The translations under genes were made by a program, and so were the position numbers. This document shows positions 38,315 through 47,853 of a stretch of 64,000 bases of DNA, piece by piece. The stretch comes from Pedobacter polaris. GTDB taxonomy: Bacteria > Bacteroidota > Bacteroidia > Sphingobacteriales > Sphingobacteriaceae. Below the pieces are notes generated by a model, which searched no databases, was not told the DNA's origin, and was given only the letters and a program-made list of their open reading frames with translations. Position 1 is the stretch's first letter; each line of letters starts with the position of its first letter. The stretch covers positions 62,001 through 126,000 of the forward strand of contig NZ_SWBR01000005.1 of NCBI RefSeq assembly GCF_005116505.1, read 5' to 3'.

Positions 38315-39886
38315 TTAAAAGCCAAAAATGCCACCACTTCTTGATCTTGGTTTTTTACCTGTAAGCATTCCAAAAAGACCGCGGACAATTTCTTTTCCAA
38401 TCTGACGAGTTATAGTAGCGCCCATTACTTGTTCTACTATGCTTTTTTCTCCGGGTTTAGGTTTACTTTCTTCTACTCTTTTTTGTTCTTCTTCTGCAGC
38501 TGCCTTTATTTCATTGTCTTCAGCCATTTTTTCATTAATTCTATCGGTTAACATTTCGAAAGCACTTACCGGATCGATAGATTTTTGGTATTTGGTAAAT
38601 AAAGGGCTTGATTGCATTAATTTTTCGCAATCTATTGCAGCCATTGGCCCCATTACTGCTCTTGGGGGCGTTAACATAGTTGCGGCAACTTCTGTAGGGA
38701 TACCTTTTTCATTGAGTACAGTAACAAGTGCTTGCCCAGTACCCAATGCTGTTAACATTTTATCTATTTCATAAAATTCAGACTTTGGATAAGTATTAAC
38801 AGTTTTCTTTAAAGCATCTACATCATTAGGTGTAAAAGCTCTTAGCGCATGTTGCACTCTGTTTCCTAGCTGCGCCAAAACTGTTTCTGGAATATCCATA
38901 GGCGATTGTGTACAAAAGAAAACTCCAATTCCCTTAGAGCGAATTAGTCTGATGATTGTATTTACTTGTTCTAAAAATGCCTTTGGAGCATCATTGAAAA
39001 GCAAATGTGCCTCATCAAAAAAGAAAACCAATTTTGGTTTATCTAAATCTCCAGCTTCTGGCATTGCTTGGTAAATTTCTGCCAAAAGACTCAATAAAAA
39101 AGTAGAATATAGTACAGGCTGATTTTGTACATCTGCAATATTTAAAAGAGAGATTACGCCTTTGCCATCTATGCGATTAATTAAGTCATTAATGTCATAG
39201 GAAGTTTCACCAAACATACCTCCTAAGCCTTGCTGCTCAATAGCAACAATTTTTCTTAAAATGGTACTTGATGTAGCTGTAGAAATAGAGCCATAACTGC
39301 TTTTTATTTCAATTGCTCCTGCGCCTTCAGATAGATAACCAAGTAGCTTTTTTAAGTCATTTAAATCAACAATAGGCATTTTGTTATCATCCGCATACTT
39401 AAAGATTACTGCTAAAACACCTGTTTGTGTATCATTTAGTTCTAGAATTTTGGCTAATAAAACTGGTCCAAATTCTGTAACTGTGGCACGCATTTGTGCG
39501 CCAGTTTTTCCACTAAGGGAATAAAGTTCTATCGGAAATCCAGTAGGGGTGAAGGGTTTGTCTAATTGTTTCGCTCTGTCTTCAATTTTAGGGTTTGTAG
39601 TTCCTGCTTGATATAAACCAGATAAATCTCCCTTAACATCTAACATAAATACAGGTACGCCAGCATCTGAAAGTTGTTCAGCTAATAATTGTAATGTCCT
39701 GGTTTTACCCGTTCCTGTTGCACCAGCAATTAAACCATGGCGGTTCATCATTCGCAAAGGCAAATTCACTTCTGCGGCAGCTAATACTTCGCCATCTAAA
39801 ATGCCTGCTCCTAAATAAATCGATGCCCCAGTTGGTGCATACGATGTTTTTATTTTTTCAATAAATAAAGATTTTTTGTCACTCAT
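38315..39886 (-). CDS. HerA-like ATPase (DUF853 family)
   Basis: A 523-residue P-loop ATPase of the HerA/FtsK class annotated as DUF853. Walker A is GATGTGKT (about 55-62), Walker B LVFFFDEAHLLF (about 280-291), with an arginine-finger region LIRSKGIGVFFCTQSP. The C terminus has a charged helix and a Gly-rich end (KKPRSRSGGIFGF). I start at MSDKKSLF; a start at 39952 would add 22 residues of poor quality. No NurA nuclease lies next to it, so a DNA-end-processing role is unsupported here. Function is unknown. Confidence 0.85.
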   Translation of the reverse strand: MSDKKSLFIEKIKTSYAPTGASIYLGAGILDGEVLAAAEVNLPLRMMNRHGLIAGATGTGKTRTLQLLAEQLSDAGVPVFMLDVKGDLSGLYQAGTTNPKIEDRAKQLDKPFTPTGFPIELYSLSGKTGAQMRATVTEFGPVLLAKILELNDTQTGVLAVIFKYADDNKMPIVDLNDLKKLLGYLSEGAGAIEIKSSYGSISTATSSTILRKIVAIEQQGLGGMFGETSYDINDLINRIDGKGVISLLNIADVQNQPVLYSTFLLSLLAEIYQAMPEAGDLDKPKLVFFFDEAHLLFNDAPKAFLEQVNTIIRLIRSKGIGVFFCTQSPMDIPETVLAQLGNRVQHALRAFTPNDVDALKKTVNTYPKSEFYEIDKMLTALGTGQALVTVLNEKGIPTEVAATMLTPPRAVMGPMAAIDCEKLMQSSPLFTKYQKSIDPVSAFEMLTDRINEKMAEDNEIKAAAEEEQKRVEESKPKPGEKSIVEQVMGATITRQIGKEIVRGLFGMLTGKKPRSRSGGIFGF

Positions 39887-40056
39887 AGTACAGGTGTTTT
39901 TCGGGTTTAAATTAAGAAAGAAATATGGGAATTGAAATAGATAATTAACCACATAAAAACATAGTTAACATAGAACTTTTTAAATAGATATTATTTTATA
40001 AAGAAGATTTTAAGCTTATAATTAAAAAATTCAGTTACAAATAGGTATTGGATTGC

Positions 40057-40682
40057 TTAGTGTGAATTCATCCGTTCTTGAAATTCATCTACAAACAAAC
40101 TTACGTGATAACCATCTGCCAAAGCATGATTAACGTGAATAGATATTGGCATTGATTTTTTACCATCGGTTTCTGTCATTTTACCGAATGAGATTTTTGG
40201 ACAGCTATCTTTAAATGAAAAACTACGTGCATGAGAAAGTGAAGTGAATTTTAACCAAGGCATAGCCGAAATATGAATTACATTGTCTCCAGAACCTGCG
40301 GGGATTAAACCAGTTGAGTTTTGAACTCGTTGTATTTCTTTTTTAGCTACCGATTGAAATTCTTCAAAATCTGTAGCATAATCTATATATGAAAAGCCGA
40401 ACGTGCCATCTGGGCGATTAATGACTGCCGAAGCATTAACTTGGTCGTAAATATAAATTTGGTTATCCTCAATTCTTAGTCTGAAATTTTCTACAGCATT
40501 GGCTGATGCTAAAGCTTGGTGCAAATAATACAAGAAAAACCGATGCCTTCTTTTTTACACTTATCGTAAGCAATGGTACAATCAATATCTACCACTACTC
40601 CAAAAAACGGTTCTTCAAATCGATTAAAGAAATTGAAATGATCTTTTCTGGACCAGTTTTCTAAGTCAAGCAGCTGTTTCAT
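40057..40682 (-). pseudogene. Chloramphenicol acetyltransferase-like gene with a frameshift
   Basis: The start (MKQLLDLENWSRKDHFNFFNRFEEPFFGVVVDID, in part) and the C-terminal catalytic motif HVNHALADGYHVSLFVDEF are both CAT-type, but they lie in different frames. The break maps to the run of five A at 40535-40539 (T on the coding strand); one more base would restore a protein of about 208 residues, normal for CAT. The ATG overlaps the HAD gene stop (ATGA), so it was coupled to it. Either a recent pseudogene or a sequencing error. Confidence 0.8.
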
Positions 40683-41371
40683 TTTTTAAGGATGGCTAAA
40701 ATTTCATCAATTGAAGCTATGGCAGAAAAATTATCATGAGCTACATTATTTTCTACAACTTCGTGCGCCCAAGTGGTATGATATGGAACGTGAACAGCAT
40801 TTCCTCCAATTTGTAACACAGGTAAAACATCTGATTTTAAAGAATTTCCAATCATCAAAAAGTCTTCAGGTTTGCAATCTAAGTGTTTCAAGAGTTTAAG
40901 GTAGTCTTTCTCTTGTTTGTCGCTCATGATCTCGATATGATGAAAGTATTTTTCTAATCCAGATTTTTGCAGCTTTCTTTCCTGGTCCAATAAATCACCT
41001 TTGGTAGCGACAACTAAACGATATTCTCCTTTTAAGGCATCTAAAACTGTTTCAACACCATTTAATAATTCAATGGGTTTGTTTAGCTGTTCTTTGCCAA
41101 ATTCAATGGCTTTGCTAATCATTTCTAAACTTGCTGTTCCTTCGGTAACTTCTAAAATAGTTTCAATCATAGAGAGCATAAAGCCTTTAATGCCATAACC
41201 ATATAAAGGGAGATTTCTGATTTCTATTTTAAAAAGCGCTGCGGCAACACTGTGTAGCGGAAGGTAATCTTCTAACAGCGCACAAAACTTATCCTCAGCT
41301 TCGCGGAAATAGGGTTCGTTTACCCATAAAGTATCATCGGCATCAAATGCGATAACTTTGATATTAGTCAT
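40679..41371 (-). CDS. HAD-family hydrolase
   Basis: A 230-residue phosphatase of the haloacid dehalogenase superfamily. Motif I is FDADDTLW (nucleophile Asp near residue 9), motif II TKGD, and motif IV MIGNSLKSDVLP with the metal Asp. The helical cap sits between residues 15 and 100. It resembles YjjG/phosphoglycolate phosphatase-type members, but substrate is unknown. The stop overlaps the CAT-like start. Confidence 0.85.
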   Translation of the reverse strand: MTNIKVIAFDADDTLWVNEPYFREAEDKFCALLEDYLPLHSVAAALFKIEIRNLPLYGYGIKGFMLSMIETILEVTEGTASLEMISKAIEFGKEQLNKPIELLNGVETVLDALKGEYRLVVATKGDLLDQERKLQKSGLEKYFHHIEIMSDKQEKDYLKLLKHLDCKPEDFLMIGNSLKSDVLPVLQIGGNAVHVPYHTTWAHEVVENNVAHDNFSAIASIDEILAILKK

Positions 41372-41436
41372 TTTGGAGGTGTTTTTAGATCGGTAAAAAT
41401 AGCTAAATTGTTTAAACGTTAAGCTGGTAAATTAAT

Positions 41437-41640
41437 GTTTTGAAAATGAAAGGTAGTAGTTAATCGGGTAAGGTAGTCCTGCTGTACACTTTGCTTCTCC
41501 CGATGAAAATCGGGATTCGTGTTCGTTACCATCAGGTTTATTAAATGAAGAAAGTGCAGGAAACAAAAGTTGCTTAGCGTTTAAACAGTAGGAAACTAAT
41601 TGTAATGTCCTAACTTCAATAAACCCAACATTCGTGTATG
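41437..41640 (+). repeat. Degenerate intergenic repeat, copy B
   Basis: About 41437-41545 follows the same word order as copy C near 47.9 kb: TTTTGAAAATGA, GTAGTCCTGCT, TTCGTGTTCGTTACCATCAGG, TTTA. About 41602-41640 (CTAACTTCAATAAACCCAAC, ATTCGTGTA) matches part of the region before rpsL. The 367-base gap up to the M42 gene holds no credible gene; the frame open through it on the minus strand is repeat-derived. Confidence 0.65.
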
Positions 41641-41692
41641 CCGTTCCGATAAATCGGAGCAAGCTCTCGCAATGACGATTTTGAATATAAAA

Positions 41693-41720
41693 AAAGGTCG
41701 AGGGGAAAACCCTCAACCTT
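41693..41720 (-). terminator. Terminator of the M42 peptidase gene
   Basis: On the minus strand AAGGTTGAGGG pairs with CCCTCGACCTT using one G-U pair, followed by seven T. The wobble pair forms only in the minus-strand RNA, which fits the direction of the gene. Confidence 0.8.
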
Positions 41721-41738
41721 CATACCTTCAACCTTTCA

Positions 41739-42857
41739 TTAAGAGAACTCTCTAAAGTCTTGGTCTGCTTTAATATTTAACAAACTTTCGTAAATTAAGC
41801 TAATTACATTATCTACATCTTCTTTATGTACCATTTCAACCGTAGTATGCATGTAACGCAATGGTAATGAAATTAATGCTGATGGAACACCACCATTTGA
41901 ATAAGCAAAAGCATCAGTATCTGTTCCAGTAGAGCGAGAAGATGCTTGGCGCTGGAAAGGAATATTGTTTTTTTCTGCAGTTTTAATCAATAATTTATTC
42001 AAATTGGTTTGTACAGCTGGTGCATAAGAAACAACTGGGCCCTTACCTGAAGCTAAATCACCTTGTGTAATTTTATTAATCATTGGGGTAGTGGTATCAT
42101 GAGTAACATCTGTTACTATGGCAACATTTGGTTTAATGCGTTGTGCAATCATTTCGGCACCACGTAATCCAATTTCTTCTTGAACAGAGTTAACAATATA
42201 TAATCCGAATGGAAGTTTTTTCTTGTTTTCTTTTAATAAACGAGCTACCTCTGCAATCATAAAACCACCAACCCGGTTATCTAAGGCACGACCAACATAA
42301 TAACGATCATTTAATATCATAAATTCATCTTCGTAAGTGATTACGCAACCTACGTGAATTCCTAGTTTTTCTACCTCTTCTTTAGTGGTGCAACCGCAGT
42401 CTAAAAAGATGTTTTTTAATTCTGGTGCTTGTTCTTTATCGCCGTGACGAGTGTGAATTGCAGGCCATCCGAAAACAGCTTTAACTAATCCTTTTTCGGT
42501 GTGTATGTTTACACGTTTTGAAGGTGCAATTTGATGATCTGAGCCGCCATTACGAATAACATAAATTAAACCATCGCTGGTAATGTAATTTACGTACCAA
42601 GAAATTTCATCGGCATGGGCCTCAATAACCACTTTATAACTAGCTTTTGGATTGATTACACCAACTGCCGTACCATAGTTGTCTATAAAATGCTCATCTA
42701 TATATGGTTTTAGATAATCTAACCAAATTTTTTGTCCTTCCCACTCATAACCAGTGGGGGCAGGGTTGTTTATGTATTTCTCTAAAAATTGTATCGATTT
42801 TTTAGTTACTACCGGAACGTGTTTTTTCTTAGTTTCTTCTTCTTTCTTCTTTGCCAT
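41739..42857 (-). CDS. M42-family aminopeptidase
   Basis: A 372-residue cytosolic metallo-aminopeptidase of the M42 (glutamyl aminopeptidase/tetrahedral TET) family. Visible are the first metal site EAHADEISWYV, the central ligand Asp in GRALDNRVGG, the Glu pair in SVQEEIGLRGAE, and the C-terminal LPLRYMHTTVEMVHKEDV with the last metal His. Members remove N-terminal residues from peptides as large complexes. It is preceded by a palindromic repeat and ends in a clear terminator. Confidence 0.92.
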   Translation of the reverse strand: MAKKKEEETKKKHVPVVTKKSIQFLEKYINNPAPTGYEWEGQKIWLDYLKPYIDEHFIDNYGTAVGVINPKASYKVVIEAHADEISWYVNYITSDGLIYVIRNGGSDHQIAPSKRVNIHTEKGLVKAVFGWPAIHTRHGDKEQAPELKNIFLDCGCTTKEEVEKLGIHVGCVITYEDEFMILNDRYYVGRALDNRVGGFMIAEVARLLKENKKKLPFGLYIVNSVQEEIGLRGAEMIAQRIKPNVAIVTDVTHDTTTPMINKITQGDLASGKGPVVSYAPAVQTNLNKLLIKTAEKNNIPFQRQASSRSTGTDTDAFAYSNGGVPSALISLPLRYMHTTVEMVHKEDVDNVISLIYESLLNIKADQDFREFS

Positions 42858-42860
42858 TGT

Positions 42861-42905
42861 TAAATATGATTACACCGATTTAAAATGATTTCACAGATTA
42901 AACAG
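42861..42905. repeat. Intergenic repeat (GATTACACCGATT type) upstream of the M42 gene
   Basis: GATTACACCGATTTAAAATG is followed by ATTTCACAGATTAAACAGG, the same unit types as in the rpsG-fusA and fusA-rpsJ gaps. Confidence 0.6.
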
Positions 42906-42917
42906 GTTTGTTATTAT

Positions 42918-43337
42918 TTATTTTTCGTGATTAATTAATAGCTCCATAATTACAAAATCAAAACCATCTGCAGTATAGGTTTTATCTGTTTCGTGGAAGC
43001 CAAATTTAGTATAAAATTCCTTGGCATTTACCCTGGCATTGCACCAAAGTTTTGTCAGTTTTTGAAGCTTACAAAAATCGATTAGGTATTCCATTAGTTG
43101 TTTGCCTAAACCTTTTCCTTGCAGATCTGGTAAAACTGCTAATTTTCTAAATTGCCCTATATCGCCTTGCATAAAAAGCGAAACAACTCCTGCTAACTCG
43201 TAGTCTACATAAATTCCAAAATGAATGCCCTCAAAATCGTTTGCTAGTTTAACAAATTCAATAGAATGGGCTGGATACATGGCAATATGTCTAATGCGCC
43301 AGGTTAGTGCTGGGAATATTTGTTCTACTACAGCCAT
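42918..43337 (-). CDS. GNAT-family acetyltransferase
   Basis: A 139-residue N-acetyltransferase. The acetyl-CoA motif reads FRKLAVLPDLQGKGLGKQLMEY with the QGKGLG loop (about 80-95), and KEFYTKFGFHETDK gives the C-terminal motif B. Length is normal. The start ATG lies one base after the stop of the carboxyltransferase gene, so the two are co-transcribed. Substrate is unknown. Confidence 0.85.
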   Translation of the reverse strand: MAVVEQIFPALTWRIRHIAMYPAHSIEFVKLANDFEGIHFGIYVDYELAGVVSLFMQGDIGQFRKLAVLPDLQGKGLGKQLMEYLIDFCKLQKLTKLWCNARVNAKEFYTKFGFHETDKTYTADGFDFVIMELLINHEK

Positions 43338-43338
43338 T

Positions 43339-44880
43339 TTACAGAGGTATATTTCCGTGTTTTTTTCTGGGGTTATTTACTACTTTGTTTTCGAGCATTT
43401 TAAATGCTTTAATCAGTTTAATACGGGTTTGAGATGGTTCGATTACTTCATCTACAAAACCACGTTCTGCGGCACGATAAGGGTTGGCAAAAATATCTGA
43501 ATACAACTTTTCTTTTTCAATCCATTTTTCTTGAGGGTTTTCTGATGATGAAATTTCTTTTTTGAAAATGATTTCAGCTGCACCTTTTGCACCCATTACA
43601 GCAATTTCTGCAGTAGGCCAAGCATAATTCATATCAGCACCAATGTGTTTACTATTCATCACATCATAGGCGCCACCGTAAGCTTTTCTAGTTATTACAG
43701 TAATGCGTGGAACCGTTGCTTCACTAAATGCATATAGTAATTTTGCACCATTAGTGATAATTCCATTCCATTCCTGATCGGTGCCTGGTAAAAATCCAGG
43801 TACATCTTCTAAAACTAATAATGGAATATTAAAGCAATCACAGAAGCGAACAAATCTAGCGGCTTTGGTTGATGAATTGCTATCTAAAACTCCTGCTAAA
43901 TAAGCTGGCTGGTTAGCTACTATGCCAATACTTCTTCCGGCTAAACGAGCAAAGCCAACTACAATATTTTCTGCATAAGCGGCATGCACTTCAAAAAAGC
44001 TTTCTGCATCGGTTACTTGTGAGATTACGTCACGAATATCATAAGGTTGAGCTGAGTTTTGAGGCAATAAATTATCTAAATCATGACGAGTTTCATCACC
44101 TGTTTCATAAGGCAAATTTGCGGGGGTCTCCTCGCAATTTTGTGGAACATAGCTTAATAGCTTTTTAACATGGTTAATCGCTTCTAGCTCATTTGCGCAA
44201 GCAAAATGTGTAACTCCGGATTTAGTAGCATGGGTATTGGCACCTCCTAATTCTTCAGAACTTACTTCTTCGTGTGTTACAGTTTTAACTACATTTGGCC
44301 CTGTTACAAACATGTATGATGTATGCTCTACCATTAAAATAAAGTCTGTAATTGCAGGAGAATAAACTGCTCCGCCAGCACAAGGGCCCATAATTGCAGA
44401 CAATTGAGGAATGACACCCGAAGCTTGAACATTACGGTAAAAAATATCAGCATAACCACCTAAAGAGACTACACCCTCTTGAATACGAGCACCACCGCTA
44501 TCATTTAAACCAATTAAAGGAGCACCATTTTTCATGGCCATTTCCATTATTTTACAGATTTTCTCTGCATGGGTTTCAGATAACGAACCTCCAAAAACTG
44601 TAAAATCTTGAGAAAAAACATAAGTTAGTCTACCGTTGATGTTTCCGTATCCTGTAATTACACCATCGCCAAGGTACTTTTCTTGCTCCATGCCAAAATC
44701 GGTACTTCGATGTGTAACCAACATTCCAATTTCTTCGAAACTACCTTCGTCCATTAAAAAATGGATACGCTCACGAGCTGTAAGTTTTCCTTTTTTATGT
44801 TGACTGTCTATACGGGTTTGCCCACCACCTAAATGAGCACTTTTTATTTTATCTTGTAAGATTTCAATCTTATTCTTCAT
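43339..44880 (-). CDS. Acyl-CoA carboxylase beta subunit (carboxyltransferase)
   Basis: A 513-residue carboxyltransferase of the propionyl-CoA/methylmalonyl-CoA decarboxylase (MmdA/PccB) type. Motifs are IGLNDSGGARIQEGV, the acyl-CoA region IMGPCAGGAVYSPAITDF, and the biotin-binding GFLPGTDQEWNGIITNGAKLLYAF and RKAYGGAYDVMNSKHIGAD. The biotin carboxylase and carrier subunits are not adjacent. It likely works with partners encoded elsewhere on propionyl-CoA or a related acyl-CoA. Confidence 0.92.
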   Translation of the reverse strand: MKNKIEILQDKIKSAHLGGGQTRIDSQHKKGKLTARERIHFLMDEGSFEEIGMLVTHRSTDFGMEQEKYLGDGVITGYGNINGRLTYVFSQDFTVFGGSLSETHAEKICKIMEMAMKNGAPLIGLNDSGGARIQEGVVSLGGYADIFYRNVQASGVIPQLSAIMGPCAGGAVYSPAITDFILMVEHTSYMFVTGPNVVKTVTHEEVSSEELGGANTHATKSGVTHFACANELEAINHVKKLLSYVPQNCEETPANLPYETGDETRHDLDNLLPQNSAQPYDIRDVISQVTDAESFFEVHAAYAENIVVGFARLAGRSIGIVANQPAYLAGVLDSNSSTKAARFVRFCDCFNIPLLVLEDVPGFLPGTDQEWNGIITNGAKLLYAFSEATVPRITVITRKAYGGAYDVMNSKHIGADMNYAWPTAEIAVMGAKGAAEIIFKKEISSSENPQEKWIEKEKLYSDIFANPYRAAERGFVDEVIEPSQTRIKLIKAFKMLENKVVNNPRKKHGNIPL

Positions 44881-45102
44881 CTCAAAAAATCAATTTTTTA
44901 AAAATAAACAATAGCATTGGTATTGCAAACGGATAATGGATCGATAAGCCATAATTTTTCTTGTCAGTGAGATTTAAGGCGCTAATTGAGAGCGAGTTTT
45001 GTAAAATTCTCGTTTTAAATTACATTTTTATTACTAATTTATTTGAATGTTTACTTGTTTTGGAACTATTTTTGAACAAATCAAGAAAATTTTAATTAAT
45101 TT

Positions 45103-45441
45103 ATGTTTTTAAGAAAATACCGTATACTTATTGTAATTGCCTTTATGGGCATCTTTGCAGCAAAGATGGTAATTTCTGGTGCTCCTGTAATTTTCGCTCA
45201 TTTAGATAAAGGCTTAATGAATGCTGTAATTATGCAGCTAGAGGTAGAAAACAACGGAGATGACACACCAAAAAGCAATGTTAAATTTGCAGATCATAAA
45301 TTGATGTTCCAACGTTTTGATTTAACTTATGTTCCTGTTGTTATTGACTACGGAGTGACAAATAGTTTTATTGAACATTCACGGAGATACGTTGATCCAC
45401 ATCATCCTTCAGTGCCAACACCACCACCCAACTTTTCTTAA
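45103..45441 (+). CDS. Hypothetical single-pass membrane protein
   Basis: A 112-residue protein with an N-terminal hydrophobic helix (about 8-27, ILIVIAFMGIFAAKMVISGA) and a soluble part ending in HPSVPTPPPNFS, a proline-rich tail. No family was recognised. It lies 88 bases before the SulP gene in the same direction and may belong to that bicarbonate/sulfate locus, but this is only context. Confidence 0.6.
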   Translation: MFLRKYRILIVIAFMGIFAAKMVISGAPVIFAHLDKGLMNAVIMQLEVENNGDDTPKSNVKFADHKLMFQRFDLTYVPVVIDYGVTNSFIEHSRRYVDPHHPSVPTPPPNFS

Positions 45442-45529
45442 TTTCTTATTGCTGTCGCTTTGTTATGCAAAATAATTTTTTGCAGAGTGATAAATATTTT
45501 AAAAATTATAGAATTTAACGCTAAGTTTT

Positions 45530-47134
45530 ATGGGAAATGGTAGTTCGACCTCATCAAGGTTCGAAGTGAAAAAATATATATTAAAAAAGAATTTAAAAAA
45601 AGACATACCATCTAGTTTGGTTGTGTTTTTAGTGGCTTTGCCCTTATGTTTGGGTATTGCTTTAGCCTCTGGTGCACCGTTATTTGCTGGATTAATTGCA
45701 GGTATAGTTGGAGGTATTGTTACGGGTTCATTAAGTGGCTCGCAATTGAGTGTAAGTGGTCCTGCAGCCGGACTAACAGCTATCGTTTTTGCAGCTATTG
45801 CAAGTTTAGGTAGTTATCAAATCTTTATTCTTGCTGTTGCTTTGGCAGGTGGAATTCAATTGATACTTGGTTTAATTAAAGCAGGTACAATCGGAAATTA
45901 TTTTCCATCAAGTGTAATTGAAGGAATGTTAGCTGGTATTGGTTTATTGCTAATTTTAAAACAACTACCGCATGCGGTGGGTGTAGATAAAGATTTTTTC
46001 GGTGATGAAGGCTTTCTTCAAAAAAATGGAGAAAATACCTTTTCAGCAATTATAAGCGCAGTTGGCGAATTTAGCTTGGTAGCCGTTGTAATCAGTGTGT
46101 TATCGATTCTTATTTTGGTGTATTGGCCAAAAATAAAGAAGCTGAATGCTATTCCTGCACCTTTTCTTGTGGTGGCCATAGGTATTGGCTTAGCTATGGC
46201 TTTTAAAGGCACAAGTTATGGATTAGAGAAAGACCACATGGTAAATATTCCTGTTTTTAGTGGATGGGACGGATTTCTAGGCTTATTTACCTCTCCAGAT
46301 TTTTCGGCCATAGGCAGATCGGATGTTTGGCTCGTAGCAGCAACAATTGCTGTAGTTGCGAGTTTAGAAACCCTATTAGGTATTGAAGCGATTGACAAAC
46401 TTGACCCAATTAAACGCGTTACACCAACCAACAGAGAGCTAGTTGCCCAAGGAATTGGAAACATGGTCAGTGGTATGCTAGGTGGTTTGCCCATGACTTC
46501 CGTAATTGTACGGAGTTCGGCAAATACTAATGCGGGAGCTAGAACTAAGATGTCGACTATTTTTCATGGAACCTGGTTGTTGTTGTCGTTATTGCTTATT
46601 CCTAACCTAATTAACATGATTCCTTTGGCATGTTTGGCCGCTATCCTGTTGGTTACGGGTTACAAACTTACCCGAATTGCCTTATTTAAGCATATGTACG
46701 AAAAAGGATGGGATCAATTTATTCCATTTGTGGTTACGGTGCTTGCGGTGGTATTAACCGACCTGTTAAAGGGAGTTGCAATTGGTATGGCGTTTTCTAT
46801 ATTTTATTTATTACGCACCAATATGCGGAATCCGTTCTTCTATAAAATTCAAGAAGAAGGAGATAAGAAACATATCAGAATTAAGTTGGCAGAAGAAGTT
46901 TCTTTCTTAAATAAAGCAGCCATCCAAGTATTGTTAACTGGTATTCCAAAAGAAACCAATGTAATTATCGATGGATCAAATTCAAGATATATAGATCCAG
47001 ATGTACTGGAAACCATATTTAATTACAAGCATAATGCATATACTAAAGGCATTATCGTAACTTTGGAGCACATAAAAAGTCATTATGTTGTGCCAAAATT
47101 AAATTCAAAAATTGTAGAAGAAATTAATAATTAA
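45530..47134 (+). CDS. SulP-family anion transporter
   Basis: A 534-residue inner-membrane transporter of the SulP (SLC26) family with the conserved N-terminal region ASGAPLFAGLIAGIVGGIVTG and GSQLSVSGPAAG (about 55-85) plus many membrane helices. A short STAS-like C-terminal region follows (about 460-530, LNKAAIQVLLTGIPKETNVIIDG). The neighbouring carbonic anhydrase suggests bicarbonate rather than sulfate as substrate, as in known SulP-CA pairs. It is separated from it by 6 bases. Confidence 0.9.
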   Translation: MGNGSSTSSRFEVKKYILKKNLKKDIPSSLVVFLVALPLCLGIALASGAPLFAGLIAGIVGGIVTGSLSGSQLSVSGPAAGLTAIVFAAIASLGSYQIFILAVALAGGIQLILGLIKAGTIGNYFPSSVIEGMLAGIGLLLILKQLPHAVGVDKDFFGDEGFLQKNGENTFSAIISAVGEFSLVAVVISVLSILILVYWPKIKKLNAIPAPFLVVAIGIGLAMAFKGTSYGLEKDHMVNIPVFSGWDGFLGLFTSPDFSAIGRSDVWLVAATIAVVASLETLLGIEAIDKLDPIKRVTPTNRELVAQGIGNMVSGMLGGLPMTSVIVRSSANTNAGARTKMSTIFHGTWLLLSLLLIPNLINMIPLACLAAILLVTGYKLTRIALFKHMYEKGWDQFIPFVVTVLAVVLTDLLKGVAIGMAFSIFYLLRTNMRNPFFYKIQEEGDKKHIRIKLAEEVSFLNKAAIQVLLTGIPKETNVIIDGSNSRYIDPDVLETIFNYKHNAYTKGIIVTLEHIKSHYVVPKLNSKIVEEINN

Positions 47135-47140
47135 AAAATT

Positions 47141-47800
47141 ATGTGCGCAAAAACCATAGAAACAAAAGATATAACATATGATGGCCTATTAAAAGGTAAC
47201 TTAGATTGGGTTGAGGATATGAAAAAAACCGATCCAACATTTTTTGATAAGCTATCTGCCGGACAAAACCCACCCGTATTATGGATAGGTTGTTCAGATA
47301 GTCGTGTACCTGCTAACCAGATTACAAATACTTTACCTGGTGACATATTTGTACACAGAAACATTGCCAATGTAGTTGTACATACAGACATGAATATGTT
47401 AAGCGTGTTAGATTATTCTGTGAATGTATTAAAAGTAAAACATGTAATTGTTTGCGGTCATTATGGTTGCGGTGGTGTTAATGCCGCTTTAGGTAACAAA
47501 CAAGTTGGTATCATCGATAATTGGTTAAGAAACATTAGAGATGTTTACCGTATGCATGAGAGAGAAATGGCTACAATGAAAGACCATGAGCAAAAATTTA
47601 ACAGATTGGTAGAATTAAATGCCATTGAAGGTGCAGCCAATGTAATGAATACCTCAATTGTTCAAAATGCTTGGGCTAATGGACAAGAACTTTCAGTTCA
47701 TGCTTGGGTTTACAGTTTAAAAACAGGTATTATAAAAGATTTAAAAGTGAGTAGCCATAGTCTTGATGACGTTTCACCAGCTTTTAAAGTAGGTGTTTAA
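47141..47800 (+). CDS. Beta-class carbonic anhydrase
   Basis: Interconverts CO2 and bicarbonate in the cytoplasm. It has 219 residues and all zinc ligands of the beta class: Cys51 in CSDSRVP, His107 and Cys110 in CGHYGCGG, plus the Asp53-Arg55 dyad. It directly follows the SulP transporter, so imported or exported bicarbonate is likely equilibrated here. A terminator lies 20 bases after the stop. Confidence 0.95.
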   Translation: MCAKTIETKDITYDGLLKGNLDWVEDMKKTDPTFFDKLSAGQNPPVLWIGCSDSRVPANQITNTLPGDIFVHRNIANVVVHTDMNMLSVLDYSVNVLKVKHVIVCGHYGCGGVNAALGNKQVGIIDNWLRNIRDVYRMHEREMATMKDHEQKFNRLVELNAIEGAANVMNTSIVQNAWANGQELSVHAWVYSLKTGIIKDLKVSSHSLDDVSPAFKVGV

Positions 47801-47821
47801 GTAATAAATTAGTTAAAATAG

Positions 47822-47853
47822 AAAATCCCAAGCTTAGGTTTGGGATTTTTTTT
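47822..47853 (+). terminator. Terminator of the SulP-carbonic anhydrase operon
   Basis: AAAATCCCAA pairs with TTTGGGATTTT around a short GCTTAGG loop, followed by a T run that runs into repeat copy C. Confidence 0.88.

Noticed and set aside
38315..39886. HerA-based phage defence system
   Set aside because: No NurA, Sir2, DUF4297 or other defence partner is adjacent; neighbours are housekeeping genes. The DUF853 type is widespread without defence context.
41432..41716. Minus-strand open frame of 94 codons
   Set aside because: It lies over repeat copy B and the M42 terminator, has no family likeness and a residue mix unlike the neighbours; it is a by-product of the repeat.
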